Assembly (NCBI GenBank): GCA_018389105.1
Contig: JACATO010001004.1
Location: 308,001 to 372,000 of the forward strand
DNA length: 64,000 nucleotides
Direction of reading: 5' to 3'
Source of the DNA: Nautilus pompilius
Lineage: Eukaryota > Mollusca > Cephalopoda > Nautilida > Nautilidae
Positions within the stretch are counted from its first letter, which is position 1, and each line of letters opens with the position of its first letter. This document shows, one piece after another, positions 11,691 through 22,975 of the stretch. The notes below the pieces were generated by a model. The model did not search any database and was not told where the DNA came from. It saw only the letters and a list, made by a program, of their open reading frames with translations. The position numbers were made by a program, and so were the translations under genes.

Positions 11691-13174
11691 CTGAAGGTTG
11701 TGCCGATCTCCGGTCCCGCCCTCGCACAAATCGCCGTTGATTATCGCCAAACAGTTTCAAAGTTGGACTCGTCTGTAAAGAGCACCTTTCCGCCAAGTTC
11801 GGTGCTTCCATCTCAGCCCTCGCTGTTATTTCCTCTTCTCAGAAGAGGTTTTCGCTGCAGCTACCCGTCCACGGAGACCACTTCACGCTAGCGTATGCGC
11901 TTTACTGTTCTCGAAGAAAAGGTAACACCCGTACAGGAAGCCGGGCTGTTTGCAGAAAGATCGCTGCTGGCTGGTCGTGTCCATAAAACCACTTTTCGGA
12001 GACTCTGCGCCTTCTTCCTCGACCGCGTCTACTGTCAGCAACACCAGTTTTGCATATCTTCCTCTGGCTCTTTTAACACCTCTCTCTCTCTCTCTCTCCG
12101 AAACATGAAAGTGGGGCTGCCACCCGCTGCATGGAGCAGCCTTCAATAGCCAAGACTTTGAGTTTTACACGTTTTTTTATGCAATACTTCCTTCTCTACG
12201 ATGATACCACAGCCTTTACTTCTATAGTCCGTCGCGAGTGAGGCACTTTTTGATTTCTTGCACGACAACCAATCACAGTGCGCTACGTCAGCACGTGACT
12301 GGACAACGGAGCGCTTTAACTTCACGTGACATGCCACTCTATCACGCGCTGTTTACCATATTTTTATACCCAGTTTTTCCCCTTTGTTTCCGTAAACTTT
12401 TCTCTTTCTTTTTTTTTTGACGATCTTCTGGATTTCTATTTCCAAGCCGGAGACTGGGTCAGACCTGGCGAATAATGGGAGGGGGCTGGTTTTCCTCCGA
12501 GATCGCCCCCACCAGCAGAATAACAGTCGGAGGATACGCGAAAGTCTAAGAGCTGCGCTTCAGAAACCGGAAGTAACAGCCGCACCCAGCGGAATTTCGG
12601 TGTCTCGAATTAATCGTTTTGTTTACGCCAAATAAAATGGATGAAAGTGGAAATATCGTTTCCAACACATTAATAAACGTATACATATATTGATTTATTT
12701 AAAATATAGCCTATTACGCAACACGAGGGTTAATTTTTTTTCCCGGCAACATGAAAAAAAGGGTTTGTGGGTTCGAAACCAGGTCAGACGGGCACCCGTC
12801 CGCACCGCGAGGGAATAACTCCGGTGCACGTCAAAAACAGAGCTTAATTCCGATAATGAGGAGGGAGAAAGATCGTCAAAACGTGGCTTCATTACTCAAG
12901 GTGACCGGAGAGCCCCTGAAGTGTCGAGTTAACCTCCGTAAACAACCCATCGGCAGCGCATCTTCATTTCCGTTGTCCGCCTGGTGCTGTCGCTCACCCG
13001 AGTGGACGCACGAATCAGTGGAGCGCAACTCGACGAAGAACGTAGTAATCTACGCACGCACTCCGCGCGGCCGTGAGACCGAAACAAAGGGTTTTATAAA
13101 GATACTCCCCTCTCCCTCCCTCCGCTTAGCAATCGGCAGACTAGGGCTCCTGCAAGACGGTCAAAATAGCTAAA
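11691..13174. other. anonymous sequence; CpG-rich 12470-13170
   Basis: A short CT run lies at 12079-12098. The stretch 12470-13170 is CpG-rich, and a GGGTTCGAAACC (B-box-like) sits at 12770 without a clear A box. An open frame of 140 codons (12751-13173) has no recognisable motif. Confidence 0.4.
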
Positions 13175-13227
13175 ATGGCGAGGCAGCCGTTTCCTAAAAC
13201 AAAAAGCGGAAACAATTTACGCAGTCA
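13175..13227 (+). CDS. possible first coding exon (ATG to donor)
   Basis: An ATG in the context AAAATGGCG (also resembling the YY1-type AANATGGCG promoter motif) opens 17 codons, MARQPFPKTKSGNNLRS. It ends at a consensus donor TCA|GTAAGT. The preceding 700 bp is CpG-rich, as expected near a promoter. The peptide is too short to assign, and no downstream exon was identified. Confidence 0.2.
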
Positions 13228-14023
13228 GTAAGTCAGAATATAGCCCCCTGCTGTGCCCAGTCAGGCCTGTGCTAGCGACGATTTCTGCGCCATCCGGACA
13301 AAGAATGCACAGGGACGTGTGACGTAACGGCTCCGCGACGTAACAAAAACAAGGGGGGATAACTAACATATATTTCGGTATTTGACTTTTATGGGAGGTT
13401 TTCTAGAATTCATTTTGCCTGACATTTACTCTTTCGTTTTCCATTTATTTTGACGGCGCTGGTATTTGTGTAGATAATCATTAATGTCTTGATTTCGAAT
13501 TTCTTGATTTTAAAGATTAAAGTATAAAAACGAAAGGGGGGAGGAAAAAAAGGAGTTAGAAATCAAAAGAATTTCTTTTATTTTTTTTTTTGGTGGAGAA
13601 TTCGGTGATAATGCGATAAAATCGGATAGTTCGGTATAAAGAGGGTGAACGAGAGGAAAACATTTATTCAAACTACTGAGAGAAAAAAAAGGAGCAAAAG
13701 AGGTGGTGGTAGGGGGGGCGCAGGACCCGATAGAGGGGGTTTATAGCCTTTCGATGATTGCCTGCTAAATAAACGTCAGAAAGGGAAATTTATCCTGGCA
13801 TAATTCCTCCCAGCTTCCGCCTCAGCGGTAAAGCCTGCGAGGTGACAGGGAAACTGGATTCTTGGTGATTTGTTGAATCTCTCTATAATAAGCTCAATCA
13901 AGCGTGAAATCAAATCTGGGGAGGTTCGAGTATTTGTCTGTTTTTAACCTTTCCTTTAGTTTATTTTTAGTCTATCTGTAGCATGTGGCTGTCGTTACCT
14001 GGTTTAACTTTCGAATCTACAGA
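13228..14023. other. anonymous sequence, no gene seen
   Basis: AT-rich with several A/T tracts and a GGTGGTGGTAGGGGGGG stretch near 13703. Nothing else is recognised. Confidence 0.45.
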
Positions 14024-14465
14024 ACACACACACACACACGCACACGCAATATATATTCCTTTTCTGGCGAGACGTAAAAAATAAGAGAGAGAGAGAGATG
14101 ATGAGAGAGAGAGAGATGGAGAGAGAGAGATGATTGATGATGATGATGATGCTGATGATGATGATGATGCTGATGATGATGATGATGCTGATGATGAGAG
14201 AGAGAGAGAGAGCGAGAGAGAGAGAGAGCGAGAGAGAGAGAGAGAGAGGATGATGATGATGAGATGATGATGATGAGAGAGAGGAGAGATGATGATGATG
14301 ATGATGAGAGCGAGAGAGATGATTGATGATGAGAGATGAGAGAGAGAGATGATGATGATGATGATGAGAGAGAGAGAGAGAGTGTGTGTGTGTATGTGAG
14401 AGAGAGATGGAGAGAGAGAGTGTGTGTGTGTATGTGAGAGAGAGATGGAGAGAGAGAGAGAGAGA

Positions 14466-14503
<38 letters not shown>

Positions 14504-14822
14504 GAGGAGAGAGAGATGATGATGATGATGATGAGCGAGAGAGAGAGATGATGATGATAATGATGATGAGAGAGAGATGATGATGATGTGATGATGATGA
14601 GAAAGAGAGAGAGAGATGATGATGATGATGATGATGTGAGAGAGAGAGATGGAGAGAGAGAGTGTGTGTGTATATGTGTGTGAGAGAGAGATGGAGAGAG
14701 AGAGTGTGTGTGGGTGAGAGAGAGATGGAGAGAGAGAGATGGAGAGAGAGAGAGAGATGGCGTTAGTAAAAAGAGAGATATGACGTCAGTACAGAGAGAT
14801 ATGACGTCATCAGAGAGAGAGA
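14024..14822. repeat. compound GA/GAT/GT microsatellite with CRE motifs at its end
   Basis: It starts with a CA run (14024-14047). About 740 bp of alternating GA runs, GAT triplets (some GAT/GCT blocks), and GT runs follow. The final part (14765-14815) has two exact TGACGTCA palindromes between GAGAGATA units, the inverted form of the CRE satellite seen elsewhere. The 288-codon minus-strand frame (Ser-Leu-His) is a repeat translation. Confidence 0.95.
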
Positions 14823-15514
14823 GAACCTTTAAGCATAATATCGTACAGCACGCCATACTATGTTGCAGTATATAACGAACCATTAAGCATCAAAGTTGAG
14901 CATATCACAACTTAATGTTAGAATTGTCGCTATAATATACTGAGGATATATTAGAGGAAAAAAAACAAAACACGAATAAGTAAGTTATAATTTTTAATTT
15001 ATATTTTAAAAATCAAAAATATAAATAAACCTTATTTAACTAATTAAATTAATTTTAAAAAATAATTAGAAAATGGGATGGAACAACAAATAACATTATT
15101 AGGTAGTATTTATAAATAAATATATATATCTGCTGACCAGATAAGTCAGGGAAGGGGCTCAGTAAAGCCAAGAAAGGGGTTTTATAAACCGAAGTAGAAA
15201 TTCGACTGTATTAAGTTTTCCAACAGTTGATCTGCACATTTCTGCTACTGAAAGACTACAAATTATTAGTTATTATTCTACACATCATCAAACACGTGCT
15301 CTGACACGTGGCTACGGCACTTGCTTCTATTCCACATATGAAACCTGACAAGACGAACAATAACGGTTCCGGGTTTCCTTTGCATTAGTTCTTGCCCGGA
15401 GACTTTCCGGGTATAGATATACTGGCTTTCAACTTCTGTGCCAGAGCGCGGACCGTCAAGAGGTCCACGTGTCCGAGCAATTGGCGGATCTAAACATTCG
15501 CTTTATGCCGAGCA
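14823..15514. other. anonymous AT-rich sequence
   Basis: Strongly AT-rich to about 15130, then balanced. No gene seen. Confidence 0.45.
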
Positions 15515-15636
15515 TAAGCCACTTGCAGGACTTGTTAACGGGTTTGACGCCATGACGATGTTAGGGGATAAGACGTAAGCCACTTGCAGGACTTGTTAAC
15601 GGGTTTGACGCCATGACGATGTTAGGGGATAAGACG
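15515..15636 (+). repeat. 61 bp perfect tandem duplication
   Basis: Two identical 61 bp units (15515-15575 and 15576-15636), each beginning TAAGCCACTTGCAGG and ending GGGGATAAGACG. No difference is seen between the copies, so the duplication is recent or an assembly effect. Confidence 0.95.
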
Positions 15637-16632
15637 CACAGAGGTAAAGAGGTAGAAGCTCAGATTTAGTTTTACGTTTACTGGAAAAGGTGAACAAAAA
15701 ACAAAGATGCGCTTTCAGTGAATGTACCGTTAAACAGACTGAGACATCGGACTTAGAGACGGGGGTGGGAAGACAACAGGCATATAGATAGATGCGCAAA
15801 AACACCTGCTAAATCGTAATGCTTCCTGTAAAGTACTGTACAAGCATCTCCAAGATTCGCCTTGTCGACATTCTTTTGGTACTGAAGCGGCTGCTTATTA
15901 AAGTAGAGATAGCAGAGTTAATCAGATTTCATGTATGAGAACAGTAATAAAACGTATTTATTAGTATCCTAAGCTCAGTTTACAAAGTTTGGCATCAAAA
16001 ATACTTTTACCGATTAAAATTCAAAACTTTTCGGCATTTAAATACTTTTTAATTTTACTTAAATGTTCCGAACATTTTTTTTAAAAAAAAAAAAAGAAGA
16101 GAGAAAGACATTTCCACAGCGATGCGCAGATGAAGAATTACGGATGCAGAGAAACGTTTCGGTTTCCGTACATTGTTATTGTCAACACTTAAAATGTTAC
16201 ATTCATCTAAAGACGTTTAAATGCAGATCTAATGAAGGTTTACAAATAAATGATAGTTTCTTGATGTGTAGAAAGTGGCAGGTTCTTTTACTTTTTTTAG
16301 CTATTTATAGTCAAAGGTACTGAAGACCATAATTTTAAATTAGCAAAAGCGTCTGCGCGGCTCGATATTGAAAATATCTGAAATAAAAGGATTTCTAAAC
16401 GAAAGAGATTGTCAAAAACACTGCTAACAGTAGTAGTGTAGATCAGACTGCAATTCGTGGCATTTCTTTCAAACACAGAGGAAGTGATCGTGGAACTTTC
16501 CTAAATTGGATGTTAGAACTCTTTCATTGATGACGGCGTTTTTGCTTCTTTCATTAGCCACCGGGTTGAAAGCACGTGATAAATCATAGCCAATCAAAAT
16601 AAAGTCCGAACTTTAATTTATTCCGGGCTGTT
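15637..16632. other. anonymous sequence, no gene recognised
   Basis: AT-rich between 15880 and 16460. An A-tract lies at 16083-16096. Nothing else is supported. Confidence 0.45.
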
Positions 16633-17157
16633 TCACTGTCGGTGAAAGAGTCGATCGGGCTGAAAAACTATCACCGGTCCCCCCCTCAACCGGAACAGCA
16701 TCGCATGTGATAATGTTAGCAACGCAACGACATCCACGGACCGTCCTCTCGCCGAGCATTGGCGGAGTTCCTCGTCGCAGCGATAGGTGGCGCCATTCCG
16801 AGAACGCCAGTTGAGAACGAGGTTGGCGGTGTCCGCGTTCGAATTGACAACCTGAACGAGAACTCCCCCGTGCACTGACACTTGCTCCTGGTGTTCTGAG
16901 AATACGTTCCGGGCTCGAAACACTCGTAAACAGTCCATACGTAATCCGAAACAGAACCTATCGATAAATCTCTCTCCCCCACCCACCGCGCAGCGAATTC
17001 GTTCCGCGCATTTATCCAAACTGACGTCCGGACACAGACAGACCGCTTGACTGTCGTCGCTCGAGATCAATCCGCTCACTAAATCACAGTCCACGGGGGG
17101 AAACCTGGGCTGATTCCCAAAATGCCGCCCGCATGTTCGCTGAACTATTCCTTCCAC
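16633..17157 (-). CDS. candidate Cys-rich extracellular exon, function unknown
   Basis: This is the longest open frame in the window that is not repeat-derived or SINE-derived, about 174 codons on the minus strand. It holds ten Cys in the first roughly 140 residues, including a tight pair in AVCLCPDVSLDKC followed by ERIRC, FCFGLRMDC and later YRCDEELRQC. Such spacing is typical of secreted disulfide-bonded domains, but I cannot name one. A GTGGGT donor-like site lies right after ERIRC (near 16983), so the real exon could be only the first third. The other minus frame (16716-16982) is also open and Cys-containing, which weakens the case. There is no signal peptide, and the open frame starts with GTG, so it would have to be an internal exon. 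Confidence 0.22.
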   Translation of the reverse strand: MEGIVQRTCGRHFGNQPRFPPVDCDLVSGLISSDDSQAVCLCPDVSLDKCAERIRCAVGGGERFIDRFCFGLRMDCLRVFRARNVFSEHQEQVSVHGGVLVQVVNSNADTANLVLNWRSRNGATYRCDEELRQCSARGRSVDVVALLTLSHAMLFRLRGGPVIVFQPDRLFHRQ

Positions 17158-17475
17158 AAGTATAGACTTATGCGTCTGCCTGTTTTCATTCTTTTCTGCT
17201 TATTTGCAGTATTAAAAACAAAAAAAAAACCCACATCGATTTCGGTGTTGTTGACAAAAACCAAATAATATATCACAGTCCGCGGGGTAAGGGGTGGGTG
17301 GAGGCTCCAGACTCTTCCCTCGTCTATTAATAAAAAAAACCAAAATCCATCGCCACAAATTACGAGTAAATCACGACGGCAGAGCTCCGACAAAGTGAAT
17401 ATTTATTCACCCGATGGAGGCCGCTTCGCGGCAACAGAAACTGGACAGTAAACGTAATAATGCATTTTTAAAATC
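17158..17475. other. anonymous sequence
   Basis: It contains a fine acceptor-like CTTTTCTGCTTATTTGCAG (plus strand, about 17190-17210) that is followed directly by stop codons. No gene supported. Confidence 0.4.

Positions 17476-17505
<30 letters not shown>
17476..17505. repeat. (ATT)n microsatellite
   Basis: About ten uninterrupted ATT units. Confidence 0.95.
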
Positions 17506-17506
<1 letters not shown>

Positions 17507-17993
17507 GGCTTCTGGAAGCATATCTTCCAATTCCAGGAAATCCTTAAATAAGAAAAATTATCCAAATATTTACTTCATTCCCGCACGAGAGTAACCGGAA
17601 GTCATCGGTCGGCAGATTGATGGGTTCCGGGCGGCCGCGACTTGAGAGCGGATCTAATGGCGGAGACCGGGTTCCAGAGCTTCCATGAGCAGGAGGAGCG
17701 CGTGTCTCAGTGGTGGTGTAGGGACGAGTCGCCTTCGGAGAGCAAAAGGCGGGGTTTGGACGATTTGTAACAAAAAACTGCTAACGGGTTTCCGTTAATC
17801 TGACGATCTGATCCAGGCCGGAAGCTAAAACGCCGTAACGGGGGGTACTTCCGGAACACGTGGTCACTTACCACCTGACCGCGTTCATGTAGTTCTGAGC
17901 GGCTGGCGACTGTGGACGGGGATCCGGGTTCGGCCCAGTCTGATCCGCGTGGGGTTTTCTTCCCGGTGTCACTCCTGTTACCTCCAAACAAAG
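17506..17993. other. CpG-rich stretch, possible promoter region
   Basis: Rich in CpG from about 17590 to 18180. It includes an ATG in AATGGCGGAG context (17658) that opens MAETGFQSFHEQEERVSQ and stops after 37 codons. On the minus strand a donor consensus GTG|GTAAGT lies near 17873. A CpG-island promoter is possible; no transcript can be drawn. Confidence 0.3.
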
Positions 17994-18097
17994 AAGCTCT
18001 GGCACGGATCATCCGGGTACTTCTGGTGGCGGCTAACCTTGGACTGGCCTTGGTCACGGCTGTGAAAGCCACCACTGCCCACCCAAACCGTGCCCAG
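17994..18097 (+). CDS. possible exon encoding a membrane helix
   Basis: Between a pyrimidine-rich acceptor region ending CAAACAAAG and a donor CAG|GTAACT, the plus frame reads about 34 codons. It contains LARIIRVLLVAANLGLALV followed by TAVKATTAHPNRAQ. The first half is hydrophobic enough for one membrane-spanning helix. The frame is also open upstream to about 17912. I do not recognise the protein. The minus strand of the same stretch is open too and has its own donor sites, so strand assignment is uncertain. Confidence 0.25.
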
Positions 18098-19250
18098 GTA
18101 ACTTACCTGGCCACCAAGGCGGCTGACGTTCCCATTCCACCCCGCCCCCTCCCTCCCAGCCTTCCGCCTCCTAGCTCATATATCACTGTATAACAACTTC
18201 GCGTATTTGTCATTTCAAAAAAAAAAAAAAAATAACATAATCGAGCAATTTTAGCGCTTTGAGTGTAGGCGTTATCGGTTTATTATATAATGCCATAAAA
18301 TGGACAAATAATAAGGAATAAAATAACATCTTTTATCTGCTCTGAATGACGGGAAATCGTTAATAAGACGCGGACGTTCCGACAGCTGGAACCGGCTGAC
18401 GGTCGTCATTAAAGCTGCCTGAGTGCAGACACGAGGAATGAGGCTGATGAGATCATCGGAACAATGTGAGAACTCGGTACACTTTACCTTTAAAAATAAA
18501 ATAAAAAAAGAGAGAGAGACATGCGCGTAAGTAAATGGTAAGACAATGCAAATACTGAGTAATGTAGAAAGATAATAATAAATTCCGTAATGTGGCAGTG
18601 CTGTCTCTTGATTCCACGGGTTTGTCGGTTGCTATAAATCGAGCTGTTCCATTCCAGCAGCTGGCCATCTTCGGTTTGTTGTGAGCGAGTCGTGGAAATG
18701 TAACGATGGGCGATGTGGACTATTTTCTGCTATCAGTGTCGATCCTCTATGGTCCGTGCCGTGCGCAGTCACACCGCCATTTTTTGTTTGTTGTGAAGAC
18801 ACGTGTTCTATCCACAGGACAGTCCGTGTATTTTTTTTTTTTTGTAGAGGCGGGCGATGGTATTTTAACAATATTATTATTAAATAAATGGGTGTGAAAT
18901 TTAAAAAGGAGCAGATATCTTCTCACCTGGATCAAATCTAGCCTACCCAGAAGTGGAGGGTAGCACGTGTGCGTCAAATTTGGCGAGATGTGCTTTCTAT
19001 CTCTAAACCGTTCATTTCTTTCTCTTTTATTGACACCATCATCATCATCAGGCTCCGAGTGGTGCTGGATCGCATTCAGGATCCACGCCCGTGATCCTTC
19101 CACGACATCCAGGAACGAACCTGCCGAAAATCCCTACGCCGACTTTGCATTTTTAGAGGTGGAAGAAAGTCGTCGAAGTTCACAGAGGAAATTCACACGG
19201 CCGACGGGGCAGGGGAAGCAGGACGGACCATCCCGAAGCATCGTTGTTGC
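18098..19250. other. anonymous sequence, no gene recognised
   Basis: It includes an A15 tract (18218-18232), a T13 tract (18831-18843) and a short ATC run (19037-19050). Open frames at 18681-19103 show no motif. Confidence 0.4.
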
Positions 19251-19300
19251 TCTCTCTCTCTCTCTCTCTGTCTGTCTGTCTCTGTCTCATCATCATCATC

Positions 19301-19348
<48 letters not shown>

Positions 19349-19371
19349 GTCTTCATCATCATCATCATCAT

Positions 19372-19408
<37 letters not shown>

Positions 19409-19539
19409 ATTCATCATCATCATTATCTCTCTCTCTGTCTCATCATCATCATCATCATCTCTCTCTCTGTCTCATCATCATCATCATCGCTCTCTCTCTC
19501 TCATCATCATCATCCTCTCTCTCTCTCTCTCTCTCTCTC
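19251..19539. repeat. compound (CT)n/(TCA)n microsatellite
   Basis: Blocks of CT alternate with GTCT and short TCA triplet runs at least eight times. It is the reverse-complement flavour of the 14 kb compound repeat but carries no TGACGTCA. The 266-codon frame (18967-19767) across it is mostly Ser-Leu-His and is rejected as a gene. Confidence 0.95.
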
Positions 19540-20884
19540 CCACCCCACCACTACTTGCGGTGGTTGCGTTTGTCCTGCCTAACACGGATCGACAAGAACA
19601 GGACGAACCCACCCTTCCATCACCGGTCTCGGAGCTATCCGTCCGGTCCCCGAAAGATTTTCTCGCTGAGACGATTAAGAAATTCTGCCCGTCGCATAAG
19701 CGCAGCGACCCGAGAAACCAGAGAATCGAGTCAGCTCAGTTGCAAAGTGTCTGCTAAACGGCGCTGAAACTTATTCTTCAGATTTTTGATGGCACATCGC
19801 CATTTCTCGTATTTAAATTGAAACTATGTACTCCGTTTGTCTGTTCTCTTGCGTCTTTCCTTTTTAAATGACGTGAGTTTTAAGTTTAAAGGTATCAACA
19901 CAAATTCACTTGCAAGTGTTAGCGATAGATTTGTTCCGTACGTACTATTTACACCTTCATCAGAAACTGTCTTCCTTGTTGCGAGAAAAGTGATAGCATC
20001 GCTTCGAACTCCGCAACATTCTTGCTTTTCTTGACCTTCAGATGTAAAGGTGGGGGGGAGGTCGTTCTCCTACTTGATGTTTTCCTTTACCCAACCTCGC
20101 TCGTAACAAGTGACCTGCCTCTTGTTTGGACAGCAAATTCCAGGCTGATCCTTGTCTTCCGTTCGTTCTCTAGATGACATTGTACTCAGCACACCTTCTT
20201 CTATAATTATTCCCTTCTGGTACCGACGTAAGTCGGGAGAGGGTGGGGTTGGGTGGTGTCTCGGGTCCACGATAGAGAAGTGTATTTCGAACTTTTCGTT
20301 GTTGTTGCAATCCTAAATATCATTTAGTAAAATGCACTGGAATAATTCGTGGCCCGGACTTTTCTCGTTTTAAAACTCGTCATGTTAAACTTTAAAAAAA
20401 AAGAGACTGAGCCCCGCCTGCGCATGTTGACAGATGGCTGAAGAAGACCCGAACAACTTCGAAACCCTGGTTCCGCAGAGGCGGGCGGGGAGAAATCGAT
20501 AAACTTCAGGAAGTCTGTTTTCAACAGATTTCCTTTGGGTGCCATGGCGGAAAAAAAAAAAGAAAAAAATAAAAATAAGGGGAAATTGGAAGGCCAGGCA
20601 GGATCGACAACGGTAGCCCGAGATCTCCATCGAATGGAAGGAACGAAGGGCGTTCGGTTGGGGGGGGGGGAGTTATATAAGAAATCAATCAGACTGCATT
20701 AACTGACGGAATATCAAAGAGAGGCGAGTGCTGCAGGGCTATTAACGGAATTCTGCCTCCGACACGGTCGGCACGCCGCCGTAGTGAATTCTTTTATAGA
20801 CTAGAAGTTGGCGAGGCAGTCTTACAGGGAACAAACAGTAATCTTATTTTAAAAGAAAAAAAAAGAAAAACACGGATATTCTAC
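19540..20884. other. anonymous sequence, no gene recognised
   Basis: Mixed composition, with A-tracts near 20551-20575 and a G10 tract near 20660-20670. No supported exon. Confidence 0.4.
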
Positions 20885-20900
20885 CGCGCGCGCGCGCGCG
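20885..20900. repeat. (CG)8 tract
   Basis: Sixteen alternating C and G bases followed by TGTA, a sequence type able to adopt Z-DNA. It is unusual because CG runs decay quickly where CpG is methylated. Confidence 0.9.
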
Positions 20901-22810
20901 TGTATCGGATATCTTTCGATTGGTAATGTTTCTGACGAATCCAGTTGGTTCTGAATCGGAAGTGATAGCTGTCTTCCTCCTGCCATCATTTCGCTACACG
21001 GCGAACGTTCTGGTCGTGGATGACGTGGGATTGAAATTACATCCGAGACACAGAGGGAACCGATAAGAGCCCCCAACCTATTTTTTTAAACAACCCGATC
21101 CTTTTATTGATATTTTCTTCCGGTTAAAAATCAGAAAACAGCATCTTCTGTTATTTCGATGCTTGCAATTTATTCTATTAGCATGCGGTCAATATCAGAA
21201 CTTTTCCTCTGCCTAAACAAACATTTGTATTTTGCTATGCAAGCGAATGTCTATCTGACAAATTATTCACGAAAAGGAAATAATAGTGTTGGCGTGTAAA
21301 GTTGTTGTTGGTGGGGGGGGAAGGAGGAAGAGACAAAAACATCACTTGATACAGAAAATCCGATGCTTCAAACTTTCTATAAACGATACACTTACTATCT
21401 CGATTTGAGAGTTTAAGTATTTCGAGGGTCATCGGATGGGGATCATCAAGGAGATCAAAGGTTCTGAATGTCTGGAGAGCAGCTAGTTAGTTATCATGGT
21501 CCTGGAAGGCGGCACGCAGAGATTAGGCGATCTTATTATAAAGTGACGAAGGCTTTAACGTGACTTGGTATTGAATAGAATATCTTACTACGATTAAAAT
21601 GGAAAAACCCCGTGAATCTGACGATACGGTCCTCAGCCGGTGAAATATACGTTAGTACCTATCCAACCCGTGTTTCTGTGATTAATGCATGGTATTTATG
21701 TCTTCAGCATTTCAGAGCTCACCTAGGGCTTCGTTCAGGTGTGTTATTAGGATGTCATTAACATCCTGTCATCATCGTCATCGGAATTCTGCTAAAAAGC
21801 AGGTCGGTGGCTCGTAGCCATGCATGTGAAATAAACCGGGCAGCTTCTCTGAGTGGCTCAGGTTACTCGATGGTTTCTTTTACAAATTGAACTGAGGATC
21901 ATCTGTAGTCAGACATAAGCAGTGCGGTTGTGATTGTGGGCTCACTAATTAAACACGAAAGGGGACAGTTTGAGGAAAAGGTATTAAATGATGAAGATTC
22001 CAACAGATTTAGTGTGACATCTTGTCATGTATGTATTTCCTGACAGTTTTAAGCCAATTATCATGTGCACTAGTCAGTTATGTATAAACTATTGTGTGTT
22101 CTATTGTTAAAGCTACGGTTATAGACATCCGTGTATATGCAATACTTTATTGGCAATTATATAATGCTATCCACCGGTTCATATATACATCTCCCCTTAT
22201 ACAAAACTTAATCTTTTAACGATTAGTCGGTGCCATAAAAGAGTTAAGACATCATCTTAGCAAATTATTCACATGCAATGTAATTCTATTGCTAGTAAAT
22301 GTCTTGTAAAGATGACTTTTTTAGGGTTTTTTTGTGAGTCACCAAGATGAACATTTGTGAGATGTTTATCTCTTATGGTATCCATCGTCACTGGCTCTTA
22401 CACATTCTGCGGGATGTCTCCATTCAGTTGGCAGTCGAATTTAATATAGAAATAAATACCCTTGCTTTAAAAGGAATCTTGAATTCATCTTTAATTACTG
22501 GCATGAGAACCACCAGAGTGTCTAGAAAGGGCTGTTCACACGCCATTATATACGAAAGGGGGTAAATTTGACGTAAATACCACCTTGAGATGGTCCTTAG
22601 GCGTCTCGTTTTTTTGGTCAGTCGTTGGAGGTAGAATACAGATTACTGTTCTTCTAGTGTAAAGTTACATTCCCAATGTTCCGTGGAGACTTCATTTGGC
22701 AGTCAGTTCCCAATTGAATTATAGCACCAGCTTTAAAGTGTGGTTAAGAAGCAATTTTCATGAATTCCAGTTCTGTTTTGATATAAATTAAAAATTTTGC
22801 CTCCTCTCAG
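20901..22810. other. anonymous sequence, no gene recognised
   Basis: Balanced to AT-rich. A GGTGGGGGGGG tract lies near 21310. Two loosely similar stretches containing TTTGGCAGTC or GTTGGCAGTC and GCTTTAAA occur near 22420 and 22690, too diverged to call a repeat. Confidence 0.35.
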
Positions 22811-22975
22811 CCATTCGTGGACCTAACAAAAGTAGGGACTCATACAGAACTAAGGAAGCACCTGTGTAGGTTCAGGGAATTCGACCAAGACCTACAGTTA
22901 AGGGTCACTCCAACTCACTATACTAGGAAAAACCCATCCACATTAATGTCAGAAATGAGATTTATTAAGTTACAG
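22811..22975 (+). CDS. possible internal exon, function unknown
   Basis: A 165-base segment lies between a strong acceptor (TTTTGCCTCCTCTCAG) and a donor CAG|GTAAAA. It is open for exactly 55 codons with phase 0 at both ends. It begins PFVDLTKVGTHTELRKHLC and ends STLMSEMRFIKLQ. The peptide is basic. I recognise no family. The exact 0-0 phase and good splice sites favour an exon, but no neighbouring exon was found. Confidence 0.25.

Noticed and set aside
14017-14883. 288-codon open frame
   Set aside because: Ser-Leu-His translation of a GA/GAT microsatellite.
18967-19767. 266-codon open frame
   Set aside because: Its centre is a CT/TCA repeat; the flanking residues show no motif or splice logic.
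22400-22760. Possible diverged pair of repeats sharing GGCAGTC and GCTTTAAA
   Set aside because: The match is too short and too gapped to separate from chance.
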